Assembly: GCA_030686995.1 (NCBI GenBank)
Contig: CM060704.1
Span: 110,366,542-110,430,541 of the forward strand
DNA length: 64,000 nucleotides
From: Artemisia argyi
Taxonomy: Eukaryota; Streptophyta; Magnoliopsida; Asterales; Asteraceae
Direction of reading: 5' to 3'
Shown: positions 47,733-60,300 of the stretch, one piece after another
Position numbering within the stretch: position 1 is the first letter of the stretch
Layout: each line of letters begins with the position of its first letter
Program-made: the position numbers and the translations under genes
The notes under the pieces: generated by a model
Told to the model about the DNA's origin: nothing
Seen by the model: only the letters and a program-made list of their open reading frames with translations
Database searches by the model: none

Positions 47733-49139
47733 TGATGAGGCGAAAAATGAACCACTTTTAGGGGGTCATTTAAGCCCGAATTCGAATTTATTTGATCAAA
47801 TATTGCCCTAAATCGTTCCTTTTGTGATTTTAGGTACTTTGGGAGAGAAATCTGGAACAGGAAGCAATTCGGACGTTTTTAGAGCATAAAAGTGAAGAAA
47901 ACGCCAAAGTCTTAATTTTCCTTGCTGGTAGGTGACGAAGTCAAGAAGAAAATCTTGACAGCGTCAAGAGTAATTTCCATGACGATCCAGTACAGAAATG
48001 ACGGCGTCACAAGGTAGGGCGTCAAGAGTAAAATGCATGACGGCCTGGAAACACATAACACATGACGGCGTCAAAAGTAGATCAAGGCAGTCCGAGAAGT
48101 ATTTTGGCGGCGAGATGACGGCGTCACAAATTTGTTCTTGACGCCGTCAGACCCTATTTCCTATATATAGTTTTCTAATTTTTACACATAAAAAAGAGAA
48201 GTTTTGGAGAAACCCTAAGGCCGAACTTGGCACGAATTTTACAGGTTTTTCAAGGATTCTCAGCCCTTGATCCCTTTCATGTGTAATTGAGATAAGTATT
48301 CTTTTAATTCAATCAATATGTCTATGTGTTGGTTGTCTATATCTTGTTCTTGTCTTAATTCTATCATGCTAGGCTAGATCTATCTTGTGTGTGCTTGGAT
48401 CTAATGAAACCTAGATGTTAATTATGTGTTGATTACTTGTTTATGGTTGTATTGGATGAATGATTTCGATGTTAAGCTTAAGAAAACTGGCAGATCTCCA
48501 ATTGGTAACATGCTTGAACGTCTTAAGAAACATGAACTGACGTGCACTAGGTTTTATTGGTTGTATTTAATGCATGAGTAAATTCTAATGATCCCATGTT
48601 AGGAGCTTCTTAGCCGGCTCGACATAGGAGTGAAGTAGGCACTCATAGGATTGGGGAATTAAGTGCGCCACCCCATGAATGGTATTAAGGAATACAATCC
48701 GTCATCCACGCAACTATAACAAGTAATTAACGTGTAAAAGATATCTAGGGAGTAGTGAAATCTAAGTAAACACAACTTCTCCACTTATTGCTCACAACCT
48801 TAGTATAATTTAGTTTATTTTCATTTTTAATATTTTATTTTGATTGCATCTTTAGTATTGGGTTAATTGACTAGCAACTAATTCCGCCCAAATCCTTCAA
48901 AACCCGAGATTTTTACTTGCTTTCTAAAAAAATATAAAAATACAAAAATAATCATCCCTCATCTTTAGAACTAGTATTTAGGTTTTCTAATCCTAGCGAC
49001 ACTATTCCTAGCTGAACGATCAATCCCCCGGTACTTGTCACTATACTATACTACAACGATCAGGTACACTGCCTGGTGGGGGTTGTAAGCTTCTCAAGAT
49101 CCCTTGAGAGGTAAAGCCTGGTGCGATTCCCACGTATCA
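47733..49139. mobile_element. Solo LTR, 1407 bp
   Basis: TGATGAGG...CGTATCA flanked by GTCAC on both sides (47728-47732, 49140-49144), with no internal region or ORF. 47930-48150 holds several copies of GACG(G/C)CGTCA, a palindromic motif. A plus-strand TATA box (CTATATATAG) lies at about 48161-48170, so the LTR probably reads on the plus strand. No other member is in the window, so family is unknown; a short non-autonomous element remains possible. Confidence 0.78.
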
Positions 49140-49144
49140 GTCAC

Positions 49145-49845
49145 CGAAAAATGATGCAGAGAGGGCATACATGGAGAAAGTGCCTTATGCAAATGCTGTC
49201 GGTAGCTTAATGTATGCTATGATATGTACTCGACCAGATATTAGTCATGCTGTTGGTATGGTGAGCAGGTATATGCATAACCCTGGAAAAAGACATTGGC
49301 AAGCTGTTAAATGGATATTAAGGTATATCCATAACACAATCGATGTAGGGTTAGTATTCAAACATGGAAGTAGTCAGTGGGTAGAAGGATACTGTGATTC
49401 AGACTATGCCGGAGACTTAGACAAGCGAAGATCTACGACAGGCTATGTATTTACTCTGGCAAAAGCTCCAATTAGTTGGAAGTCTACCTTACAGTCAACT
49501 ACTGCTTTGTCAACTACGGAAGCAGAGTATATGGCGATTACAGAGGCTGTAAAGGAAGCAATTTGGCTTCAAGGGTTGCTCGGTGAACTTGGAATCAATC
49601 AGAAATTTGTCACGATGCATTCTGACAGTCAGAGTGCTATTCACTTAGCGAAGAATCAAGTTTATCACGCAAGGACGAAGCACATTGATGTTCGGTATCA
49701 TTTCATACGAGAGATATTGGAAGAAGGTGGAGTCAGAATCCAGAAGATCCATACTTCTAAGAATCCCGCAGATATGTTGACGAAAGTATTAGCTGGGATC
49801 AAGTTCACTTACTGTTTGGACTTGATCAATGTTGTGAAAAGTTGA
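49145..49845 (+). pseudogene. RNase H part of Tnt1-like copia
   Basis: Frame resumes directly after the solo LTR target duplication. It contains VPYANAVGSLMYAM, the RNase H motifs YCDSDYAGD, STTEAEYMA and HSDSQSAIHLAKN, and ends at 49845, 53 bp before the 3' LTR. PPT-like CCAAGGTGGAGAT is at 49884-49896. This segment itself is undamaged. Confidence 0.9.
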
Positions 49846-49897
49846 AGATTGGTTTGAAGACTCCACCAACGATAGTTGATGAGCCAAGGTGGAGATT

Positions 49898-50348
49898 TGT
49901 TAACTGATGGCTCATTTGGATAATAATACAAGTTGCTATGATTCATTGAATTTTCACGTATGGAATCTTATCAAAGATATGGAAGATTTAGAAGATTTAG
50001 AAGATTTGAAGATTCTGATTTTTTGCAAGTTGTATGATGCAACTAGGCAACTTGGTAGCAACTTGAGAGGTTCTTTGAAGCCTATAAATAGAAGCTTTCA
50101 CTTGGAGTTTTAGTACACCAAAAAAACACACAAGCACTTCTTGTTGTGTAGTTAGAATAGTTCTCTCTTTTTTGTTCTAGTTTGTAATATATTTCTATAA
50201 GAAATATATAAGAAAGTTTGGTGTTACATTCTCTTGTTCTTTAAGTTTTGTCTAATTTTCAATAAGCTAGTTTGAGGTATAGTGTGGTGTTGAAACATAC
50301 ACATTCTTTACCTAGTTGGTGGGATATTATCGTGGTTATTCCACAACA
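49898..50348 (+). mobile_element. 3' LTR (451 bp) of Tnt1/Tork-like copia
   Basis: Matches 32703-33144 except for a few substitutions and an extra GAAGATTTA unit near 49990 (three copies against two). TATA box at 50082-50091. Followed by the target duplication GTTAC and the displaced 3' flank of DUF241 copy 2. Confidence 0.92.
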
Positions 50349-52447
50349 GTTACAAATCAAAGTCATGCATAGGCATCAAATTTTTTAGATGATATGCTTA
50401 TGCTTACAAGACTTATTCAATAGCACATGTACATTGACAGGAGTTTGTAGCTTTACAAGTATATATATATACAAATCTGTTTAGTCAGTATGAAGCTTTC
50501 TGAAAGTAACGAATCATCTTTTATCTAGAGGTTTTTTACGATGATGGTGTAATTTCAACCTTTACAGATATATGAGAATACTTGTTAAATGCAACCTATT
50601 TAATCGTACACTCACAGATGTCTTGGGTTGTAACATATTATGGAGTATCTCCCAGCGTCTGTTGCATCTGTCAGAATTTTGGTGTATGAGAGTGGTAATA
50701 ATCCTCGTATATTCTCTGAATTGTGTTAAGATCACTTTCAGATTGAAGTATTTTGACCCTCTATGCCTCAGGTATCACGAAATCTTCAATTGGATAATTC
50801 AGAGAATGATACTTTGTTTCTAAAGCATGAGAAATCAAAGTAATACACGAAGTTGTTGTTTTTGTTGTATATTGGAAGAGATCAATTCTGGTGTATGGTG
50901 TATAAAACCCAACCGAAAGTTAGTTATATTTGGTTACCCGAATCCCAAAAATTTGGGGCGCTGCCCCAAACCAAGCAAGGGGCTCTGCCCCTTGACCCCC
51001 GCTCTTTGTTCGTGATGGCATCAAGCTAGCTAGAACGAGTGTGTACTCCGCACCTCCTAACTTGTAAGATAAACTTGATTAAGCCCTTGATCTCAAGTAA
51101 ATCACAATTAAATTAAATATAAGTGATTCTCAACAGCATCTCTATTATTTACAAGTAGTACTCCAAGTCATATTGTCCCTGTAGCCCTTAAACTTATGCA
51201 AAATGACAAGAAAAGAACTGAGAGCGACTAACAGTTTTCAATTTTTTTTACCTAGCGATACTTAACTCCTAATTGAAACTTAGAAAAAGGATGTAGAAAC
51301 ACTAGATAGATATTATATCCTCTGCTACGAAAATAGTATATCTAGCAAAGCAGAAGAGTAGAAGTCGATACTAAATCTTGAAGCATATAAATAAAATAAA
51401 AGATTTAATAGCTGTCGCAAAAAATAAGTGAAAAGACACATAGATGAGACATCCCATGCATGCACACTTATTAGTATCACATTATTTTGTATGATAATAA
51501 CATACCATCTATACATTCAATCTTGTCTTTTGCTAAAGATTCATCTCCTGAGACAACTGTTTTCGAGGATCCTTAATGATGATGGCCCTTGATGGAACTT
51601 GTTAACTGAATCTGGCCAATAGTCGGTGACGGGTGAAAGCTGAACCCGAGGACAAAAATAAACAATTTGTTTTGCAAAATAATTTAAGGGGAGATGATTT
51701 GTGCACAAATTGTTTTGCAAAATACTATGAGGGGGAGATGATTTGTGCACCACCGAGCTTGTATTTAATGCTCCACATCAAAACTGGTGGTGTGATGAAA
51801 CAAATTCTTGGGGTACTAATGTACCATCTTAACAGAATCAAAATTTAGATAATTCACAACTGAGACTTTGACTAATAAAAATGGGTTTAAAAGATTATCT
51901 TATCGATACATCACATAATCAGCACAAACTAATGGCATTATGAATAAAAGTTTTGACATTTATAAACGGATACAAAATAAATTAACTACTGCTATCTTCT
52001 ATATATAAAATAATAATATCTAATATCTTTAATTAACAACTAATACACAAAGTTTATTTAAAAAACCTCTCAAATATACTGGACTAGAGTGTACACTCTC
52101 ACATATGTCTTCTACCTAACTGATATAGCCTTCCATAGATCTGATGATCTTTATATGAGAGACAAAATTTAACTTATACAGAGTGGAAATAACAGTTAGG
52201 TTCACTATTGCTATATACTACTAATGTTCCAATATAAGGGCAGTCAGATATTAGTAAAATCAAATTACGTTGCAGATTGCTGAAAATGGGCAAAAAGTGC
52301 ATGTGTTGACCAGTTAAGTTTAGTAAAAGTATAAAGTTCCTATAACTATTCTTTGTGACAGCCTAAATATAATACCTGCATAAAGTAAAAAGATATCATT
52401 TTATAAAAGAATCAATCCTGAGACGCCACATATGGAAGGGAAGACTA
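50349..52447. other. DUF241 flanks between copies 2 and 3, no gene
   Basis: 50349 to about 50560 is the displaced 3' UTR/flank of copy 2 (compare 26600-26825). 51180-51560 matches 54400-54830 after copy 3. 51655-51750 has a local duplication of ATTTGTTTTGCAAAATA..GGGGAGATGATTTGTGCAC. From 51840 on the sequence resembles 63232 onward before copy 4. No ORF supported. Confidence 0.6.
50954..51001. repeat. GC-rich GGGGCGCTGCCCC motif pair
   Basis: GGGGCGCTGCCCC and GGGGCTCTGCCCC, two near-palindromes 15 bp apart, stand out in AT-rich DNA. Similar phrases occur in many plant repeats; no element ends are visible here. Confidence 0.5.
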
Positions 52448-52512
52448 AGTGGCACTATCAAGGCTATGCACCTCACCATGCACCCTTTGCCAATAAAATA
52501 AGGAAGTGGCAC
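52448..52512 (+). promoter_or_regulatory. Decayed inverted-repeat block upstream of copy 3
   Basis: AGTGGCACTATC (52448-52459) and GAAGTGGCAC (52503-52512). The first arm is kept with one change, the second is altered so the inverted symmetry is lost. The TATA context of copies 1, 2 and 4 is also missing before this gene. Confidence 0.45.
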
Positions 52513-52685
52513 ATATCATTGGGAGGTTACAGGTGTGTTAGCCAAACTCTCAACACAAAAAAGTGAAAAAAAGAAATAAAGAAAAATACAGCCCATGCTT
52601 TCCGTAATGTATTTTTAAAAATTACCAATAATAGCATACAGAATAAGAATACCAAAACCAAAGAGAGTTTATTTTCTTTGTACTC

Positions 52686-53900
52686 ATGGCTGATGCTGCT
52701 GCAAAATCTAGCATCAAAAGCCAAACAAAATCTATAAGTTTGCCTTGCAGATCACATCCGACCACTAGCAACATCTGCGGAGACAATATGCAGTTGTCTA
52801 TCCCAGATGACAACATTGTACAAATGTATGAACAATCTTCTAAGTACACAAACCACTCAAAAATTGATGAGTTGTGAACAAAACGAGAAATGGGTCGATG
52901 ACTTAGTAGACGAAACGGCCAAGCTCTTGGATATATGTAGCAATATAAGAGATACGCTGTCAGAAATTAAATACAGGGATAATTCCCTAAATGCCCCGGT
53001 TGCCCAATGCTTTTGCTTTTCTGGACGGAATCTTTTGCTTTTACTTTTCTAGACCAGTTGCTCTGGGCAACTTGCATTAGCCAACCTTGTGAAGCCACTT
53101 GGACAACATGAAGGCCGCCAGTTGCCTAAAAGTACACTAGTTGCCCAAAAAGTACAAAAGTTGCCCTACCTTGTAATCCGTAAAGTCACACTTGTCATTT
53201 GCAGATTTTAGTTGCCCAAAAAGTACATGTTGCCCTGGTCTAAAAAAGCAAAACCAAAAGATTCCGTCTAGAAAAGTAAAAGCATTGGGCAACTGGGGCA
53301 TTTTTGGAATTATCCCTTAAATATAATAGCAGAGATCTTTATTTTTCTCTACGAAGGAGAAAGGGAGACTCAAATGTCGAAAATAGCATCACGAAATACA
53401 ATTGTTTCATAGAGAAGATGAAAAAGCATGTTAAAGAGTTGGTTGCAAGTCTTAAACAAGTTGATAATATGGTCACAGGTTTTGGTTCAGTGGTTGTTAA
53501 TTCAGATAACCACCAGCTTACAGCAGCAATCTGAGCAGTCGTAGGAGTTAGCGAAATAACTATTTTGGCTTTAGAATCTTTGTTAATGTTCTTTAGTTTT
53601 CCTGTTTCAAAGCCAAATAAATGGTCAGTTTTGGTTTCAACACTGACACACAAAGGGAGGGTGGCATGTGAAGATCAACAGGAACAAGGAGTTGTGAATA
53701 AACTAGAAAACATTGATTCTTCACTAAAAGTTTTATGTAAATACGAATCAGTGAGTGGCATGAGAAATGTGCAGATTGCACAATGTAGATTGGAGAGATT
53801 GGAAGCTGGCATTGAAAGCATGGAGAATGCGTTAAGTGTGTGTTTAGGTGTTTGCTTCAAACCAGAGTTTCTCTGCTTAATATTATCTCCCAATAAAAAT
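52686..53900 (+). pseudogene. DUF241 copy 3, pseudogene
   Basis: Starts with ATG at 52686 and keeps LPCRSHPTT. About 75 bp are then missing relative to copies 1 and 2, and the frame shifts. The family sequence resumes in another frame at 52807 (MTTLYKCMNNLL). A 343-bp MITE is inserted at 52975. After it the frame reads RDLYFSLRRRKGDSN, has a TGA at 53532-53534, continues with VSKPNKWSVLVSTLTHKGRVACE, and loses frame again near 53840 so that the normal C-terminus is absent. At least four independent lesions; no functional product expected. Confidence 0.9.
52975..53317. mobile_element. MITE (343 bp) with about 70-bp inverted ends in copy 3
   Basis: AGGGATAATTCC...GGAATTATCCCT. The terminal inverted repeats extend inward about 70 bp with few mismatches (shared phrases GGGCAAC, TTTTGCTTTTCT, GATTCCGTC). 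The flanks TTAAATAC and TTAAATAT suggest a 7-8-bp target duplication, hAT-like. The interior carries several AGTTGCCCAAAAAGTAC phrases. No ORF. A foldback structure is likely. Confidence 0.8.
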
Positions 53901-53924
53901 AAAGTCATTGATCTTTGTAATTAG

Positions 53925-55096
53925 GAATCAAAGTCGTGCATATGCATCCAAATTTTTAGCTGATATGTTTATGCTTTCATTACGTTTTCAATAGCTCATG
54001 TACATTGACATGAATTTGTAGTTGTTTAAGTATATATACACATATAAATCTTATATAATTGCTCTTTTGATTATGTAAACCTTTTTGGACCTATAAGAAT
54101 CACCTTTTATCAAGTCTACATGACAAGAGTTTTTCGATGATGATGATACTACAGTTTTCATGTTTTCCCTATCTATGAGAATTTAGCAGATGTTAACTTC
54201 GCTGATGCAAATCGTATCATAAAATCCATTATATCTTTCAATCGTAGATGTATTAGGCTGGGAATCTTAGTATTATAGTCAGATTTTCCCTTTTAAATCA
54301 AAGACTAAATGTAGGCCTAGAAACTATGCAGCAGTGTATCCATCATGAGTACTTAAGCATATTGAAGGTGCTTTTAGTTAAAAACCGGCCTTTAAGTCAT
54401 AACGCCAGTGTAGACCTCAAACTTATGCAACATGTCATGAAAAAAAACTGAGTAAGACTTAAAATTGTATATGTAGTGCTACTTAACACATAATTGAAAT
54501 TTAGGGGGAAAAAAAAAAAAAAAAGGAAGAAGACGCACTTGATAAATAATATATCCTCTACTCAAATAATAGTATATTCAGAAAAGCAGAGAAATAGAAG
54601 TCATTACTAAATCTCAAAAGCACATAAACAAAAAGATCTAATAGCTGTCATAAATAAAAAGTGAAGGGAAACATATATGAGACAACCCAAGCATGCACAC
54701 TTATTGATATCACATAAATTTTTATGATAATAACATACCATCTATACATTCAATCTTGTCTTTTGCTAAATATTCATCTCCTAGGACAACTATTTTCGAG
54801 GCAGCAGCCCCATCCTTAATGATAATGGGACTTGGTGAGACTCATTAACTGAACTTAACAGTCGGTGACCCGTGCATCTGGACACGAGGACAAAAGGAAC
54901 AAATAGTTTTGAAAAATACCATGAGGGTAACTGATTTGTGCACCACCGACCTAGCAATATGATGTTTTACATTACTATCATTTTGGTGTTATGCTATAGT
55001 GGTGGAGAGCATGAAAATACTGGTGATTTGATAAAACAGATTATTGTGTACTACCTTAACAAGTTAACAGAAACATAATCCATTTTACTTAGATAG
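53925..55096. other. 3' flank of copy 3, no gene
   Basis: Begins with the GGAATCAAAGTCGTGCA phrase of the family 3' UTR. 54400-54830 matches 51180-51560. Nothing else recognised up to the target duplication GATAG at 55092-55096. Confidence 0.6.
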
Positions 55097-56021
55097 TGTT
55101 GGAATATGAGAGTCGGACTAGCACGATACGGCTAAAGGTGTGTGAGCCTATTGGGGGCACACACATTAAACATTAGAATACGTTGTATATTTCACGTAAA
55201 GCTCAAAATGACCCGGTTTGGACACAATATGAACTAGACAAGATCCCTTGCTTGTCCTAATCCTATGGCCTGATTTCAGAAGATTCTGGAAAGCAAAATC
55301 TGTCTAGGTTCATATCAAAGTGATAAGGATTGTTGAAGAGTTGTGATAAGGCTCAAAGATGGTAGAGTTTAACACTTATCATGCTTTGTTTAAGCCTTAT
55401 CAAGAGTAGGGTTAAGAGGCTATATATACTCCCTTGTAACCTGCTCATATACACAACATAAGAAAACAACAATTCTACATATTGTATTCGCTTCCTATTT
55501 CCTTGTCCACAGCCAATCACAGTTACATAGCAAGATTGATTGGTTTGACTTTGTCAAACATATCAAGCCTATATACAAAGAATTAATATATATTCTTCCT
55601 TTAGTTTCTGTTGTCTATTCTTAATACTCATTCGAAAGTAATACTTATTTTAGTATTCGAATTAGTATTACGTGAAGCAAGCATTGGTAGATATCAGTCA
55701 GAACAAGGTTTGGGCTGTTTTGGTTTGGATCCGGTTTTGAGCATTAACACTTGTTGTTTGGGTTTACGTGGTACACGGCTAGCACTTCGGGCGTATTTGT
55801 TTGACGTGTTTGTGTGAGCACTCGTAGAGGTGATTGTTTTAATCACTTATTTGATTTATTTTGCGGGTGACTACGAGGGTTAGTTTTCTATTTATTTTTC
55901 ATGTTTTCTCTTTTCCTTTAATTTGTTTATTATTTGTGTGTTAATCATAATTGCTTAACTAGATCTAATATCCGCTGCGTACTCGTAGTTAATTGGTTAA
56001 CTTGATATATAAATTACAACA
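55097..56021 (+). mobile_element. 5' LTR (925 bp) of young copia
   Basis: TGTTGGAATATGAG...ATTACAACA. TATA box TATATATA at 55421-55428. Differs from the 3' LTR at about 55318 (G/A), 55832 (T/C) and 56016 (A/C) by eye. Followed by a PBS-like GTGGCATCACGAG. Confidence 0.95.
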
Positions 56022-57371
56022 GTGGCATCACGAGTCAACTCGTTTAGTGGTTATGGGTTACACAATTTAATAAACACGCGAAAAGGCTGCATGAAATCTA
56101 ATTTAGTTATTTGTTTTATTTTTGTTTTGACAACTATCATGCAATACTTGTCATTAATTAATAAAAAAAAATACCTAGACACAAAGGAATTAAAATTAAT
56201 TGTTAATTAGATACATAAAATAGCAAAATATATTAAAAGTTAATTTGTTTGCCATGATTATTTTATGTGTGAATTCCGGCTATAAGACCTACGCAATCAA
56301 TTTTTTTGATGCATGTGGCGATCTAGGCACTTGATGAAAACCTAGTGAGGGTCTTATGGTTCTCCATTTGGGGAAGACTCCTAGTAGACTCGGTTGTTAT
56401 ATGTTTAATTAATGTTCATGTTTATGTAATTGATTCTTTATTTGCATAATTGTTACATGTTTTATACACCTAATTGCATGCAATATGGAATAATACATAT
56501 CGAAATCATGATATTAATATGGACTTAATTTACACGCCTAAATACCATGCTCATTGTGACCTGCTATTTGATTCGTGGAAAATTGTTTTTGTAAAATTAA
56601 GCGACCTAAATTATTGAAACAAGTTTTCATGAAATTAAAAACTGGACGCTATGGACACTTGGGAAGTACGGCTCACCCACTAGAACAAACTATAAGGGGG
56701 GTTTAAGGATGGTGCGCACAGTCAGACCTAAAGGATTTCCGGTCATTGCCTCGCGCTGACCTGGTCCTCCGCCACCTTGCGAGTTCGATTGGAGCTACCG
56801 TGAACCATGATGATCACTACAGTGTCATTACTAAAGTTTTTAAAATAAAGTGCTACAAAGTTGTTTTGCATGCTTCTTTGTACACAAATTTTACCACATT
56901 TATGTGTTTACCCTATGTGAAAATTTTAAGTCTATGCCAACCAACCAAGGACACGTGCTTTTGGCTTGACCTCTTTGGTCAGACCTTAGGGCCATTCCAA
57001 ATCCATGGCAAATATTGCTCATTGGTCAGACCTTTGGTTATATTTGCATGTTCTTGTTTGGTCGACTTATTTCGAGTATGCTTGGTCAGACCTTGGACCC
57101 GAGGCATAAGATGAGACCAAACATGCTCATGACATTACTACTTGTCTACTAATGTCTTGATCAGTCTCATAAGTCTAAGAGTTGCATTTTATGCAATTAA
57201 CGCTCGTCGCTTACCTCTTGCCCCATTTGTTTACACATTGGTCAGACCTTTGGTAATAAGTGGGAGGTCAAGTTGGATCTTAGTCTTAATTAGTAATTAA
57301 TTGGGTAGTTAATTCTATTAAGAATTTAATTATCGAAAATACTAATTATTTGAACTTTTCTTATATTGTAG
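56022..57371 (+). other. Leader of young copia with repeated GGTCAGACC
   Basis: Starts with TGGCATCACGAG, a diverged initiator-Met-type PBS (TGG, ATCA and GAG kept). Four copies of the palindromic TTGGTCAGACCTT lie at 56977-56985, 57024-57032, 57084-57092 and 57240-57248 (core coordinates). An open stretch at 56746-57114 looks like chance; no gene is called. Confidence 0.7.
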
Positions 57372-60300
57372 ATGACTACCTCAGTCGGAAACAATTCGGT
57401 ACTCAGGAGTTTCTTTGAGAAACAAAAACTCACTGGACCTAACTTCATTGACTGGTATCGCCAGCTTCGCATTATACTGTCAGCTGAAGATAAGGAAAAT
57501 TACTTGGAGCATCCTATTCCTACTGCACCTGTTGCAACTCCTGGACACCCAGTCCTTCCCGAGGCTCTTGCAGCTCACACTGCTTGGGTCAAGGGGTCAA
57601 AGGACATTGCTGCTTTCATGCTTATGACCATGGACTTAGAAATCCAACGAAATCTAACCCATCTTGGTGCATATGACATGTTACAGGAGTTGAAAAGCAT
57701 GTTTGCTCAACAGGCAGAACAGGAACTTCTGCAAACCGCGAGGGAATTTCACTCGTGCAAGCAAGAAGAAGGTCAATCTGTAAGCTCATATGTTCTAAAG
57801 ATGAAGAGCTACATTGACAACTTGGAGCGTCTCGGTCATCCCGTCACTTTGAACCTTGGAGTAAGTCTAATCTTAATTGGACTCTCTAGGGAGTATGACA
57901 GCTTTGTGCAGAACTATAATATGCACAGCATGGGGAAGACTGTGAATGAATTACATGCTATGCTTAAACAACATGAGCAGACGCTACCCAAGAAAGATGC
58001 TGCACCTGCACTTCATGCTATACGTGCAGGAAAGGTCCAGAAAAACCAAGGTAAAAAACCGTTCAAGGCTGCTAAGGGGAATCAAGGGAATGGAAAGTAT
58101 AAGTTGGCTTATGCTCCTGAGCATAAACCATCTTATGCCTCCAAGCCCAAGAAACCTCCACCACCCAAGAAGGATAGCCCTGCAAAGGACGCGACCTGTC
58201 ACTAATGTGGTGAAATAGGTCATTGGAGAAGGAATTGTCCCGTGTATCTCACCGAGTTGCTAAAAAAGAAGAAGCTATCTCCAGGAGCTAGCACTTCAGG
58301 TATTTTCACCATAGAACTCTATACTTTTCCTAGTACATCTTGGATTTATGACACGGGTTGTGGTACTCACATCTGTAATACTATTCAGGGTCTCAGGGGA
58401 AGTAAGAAGCTGAAGCCAGGAGCTTTAAGTCTGTACGTGGGCAATGGTCAACGGGCAGGAGTTGAAGCTATTGGAAATTATCATTTATGTCTCCCAAGTG
58501 GATTAGTAGTTGTTTTGAACAATTGTCATTTTGCTCCCTCTATTACTAGAGGAATTATTTCAGTTTCTCGTTTGTTTGACGATGGTTTTATTAACCGCTT
58601 TGAATCGAATAATACAATTTCAGTTTCTAGGAATAATGTTGTTTATTTTAGTGCTATCCCAAGGGATGGTATTTATGAAATTGATATGTCTTGTTCTAAA
58701 ACAAATGATAGTTCTATGTATGCTGTTAGCAATAAAAGAGCCAAGCTAGACTTGGACTCTACTCTCTTGTGGCATTGTCGTCTTGGACACATTAGCAAGA
58801 AACGCATGGAGAAGTTGCAACATGATGGACTTCTCAACTCAACTGACATTAAGTCATTTGAAAAGTGTGTTTCATGCATGTCTGGTAAGATGGCAAGAAA
58901 ACCCTATTCACATCAAGTGGAAAGGGCTAAGGATCTACTTGGACTAATACACACCGATGTATGTGGCCCATTTAGAATTATGTCAAGACAAGGAGCAAGT
59001 TACTTCGTCACTTTTACTGATGACTATAGTCGGTATGGTTATGTTTACCTACTGAAACATAAACATGAAGTGTTTGAAACATTTAAAGTGTTTCAAAAGG
59101 AAGTAGAAAACCAACTCGGGAAGACCATTAAGTCACTACGTTCTGATCGTGGAGGTGAATATATGAGTCAAGAGTTTTTGGATCATCTTAAGGAGCATGG
59201 GATTATTGCCCAACGCACTCCTCCTTACACTCCACAACATAATGGTGTGTCTGAGAGGAGAAATCGAACACTGCAAGACATGGTTCGCTCCATGATGAGT
59301 CAAACTACTCTTCCAAAGTCCTTTTGGGATTATGCCCTTGAGTCTGCTGCACGCATTCTCAACATGGTTCCAACTAAGAAGGTTGATAAGACACCATACG
59401 AGGTATGGCATGGCAAAGCCCCTAAGTTGTCTTACTTAAAAGTCTGGGGTTGTGAGGCACTTGTTAAGCGTGATACACTTACCAAACCTGACAAACTAGA
59501 ACCCAGATCTATTAAGTGTATCTTCATAGGATACCCAAAGGAAACAATGGGATATTCTTTCTATCTTCCATCTGAGAACAAAATATTTGTTGCTCGGAAT
59601 GCTGAGTTCTTTGAGAGTAATCTTATGGATCAAGAAGCAAGTGGGAGTTTAGAAGATCTTGAAATTTTTCAAGAAGAAGATACAAATCCTTCTATAGACA
59701 CTAGCTTAGATCATGATGAGGATGATCAAGAAATTGATGAACCTCAAAGTGATATCAATCCCATTCATAAATCCGCTAGGACACGCCGTGCCCCAGATCG
59801 AATGTGCTTATACATCGATGCTGAGGAGCATGAGTTGGGGGATCTTGGTGAACCCAAAACCTATAAAGCTGCATTATTGGATCCTGAATCCAAGAAATGG
59901 CTTGGTGCGATGAATGTGGAAATACAATCCATGAAAGACAACGAAGTCTGGGAATTAGTTGAGCTTCCTCCTAACTGTAAAACTGTTGGTAGCAAATGGC
60001 TCTTCAAAAAGAAGACTGACATGGATGGTGCAGTACACACCTTTAAAGCTCGTCTTGTAGCAAAGGGCTTCACTCAAACCTACGGGATTGATTATGAAGA
60101 GACCTTTTCTCCTGTTGCAGACATTAGAGCTATAAGGATTCTTATAGCCATAGCTGCGTTCTATGACTATGAGATTTGGCAAATGGATGTCAAAACCGCT
60201 TTCCTCAATGAACATCTTTACGAAGAAGTCTATATGGAGCAACCTGAAGGTTTTGTTAATCCAAAATATCCTAACCGAGTATGCAAGCTCAAGCGTTCCA

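Noticed and set aside
55611..55817. 68-codon frame present in both 925-bp LTRs
   Set aside because: Identical because the LTRs are nearly identical; composition and lack of similarity give no support for a gene.
56746..57114. 122-codon frame in the copia leader
   Set aside because: Contains the GGTCAGACC repeats, has no gag-like features, and lies in the untranslated leader.
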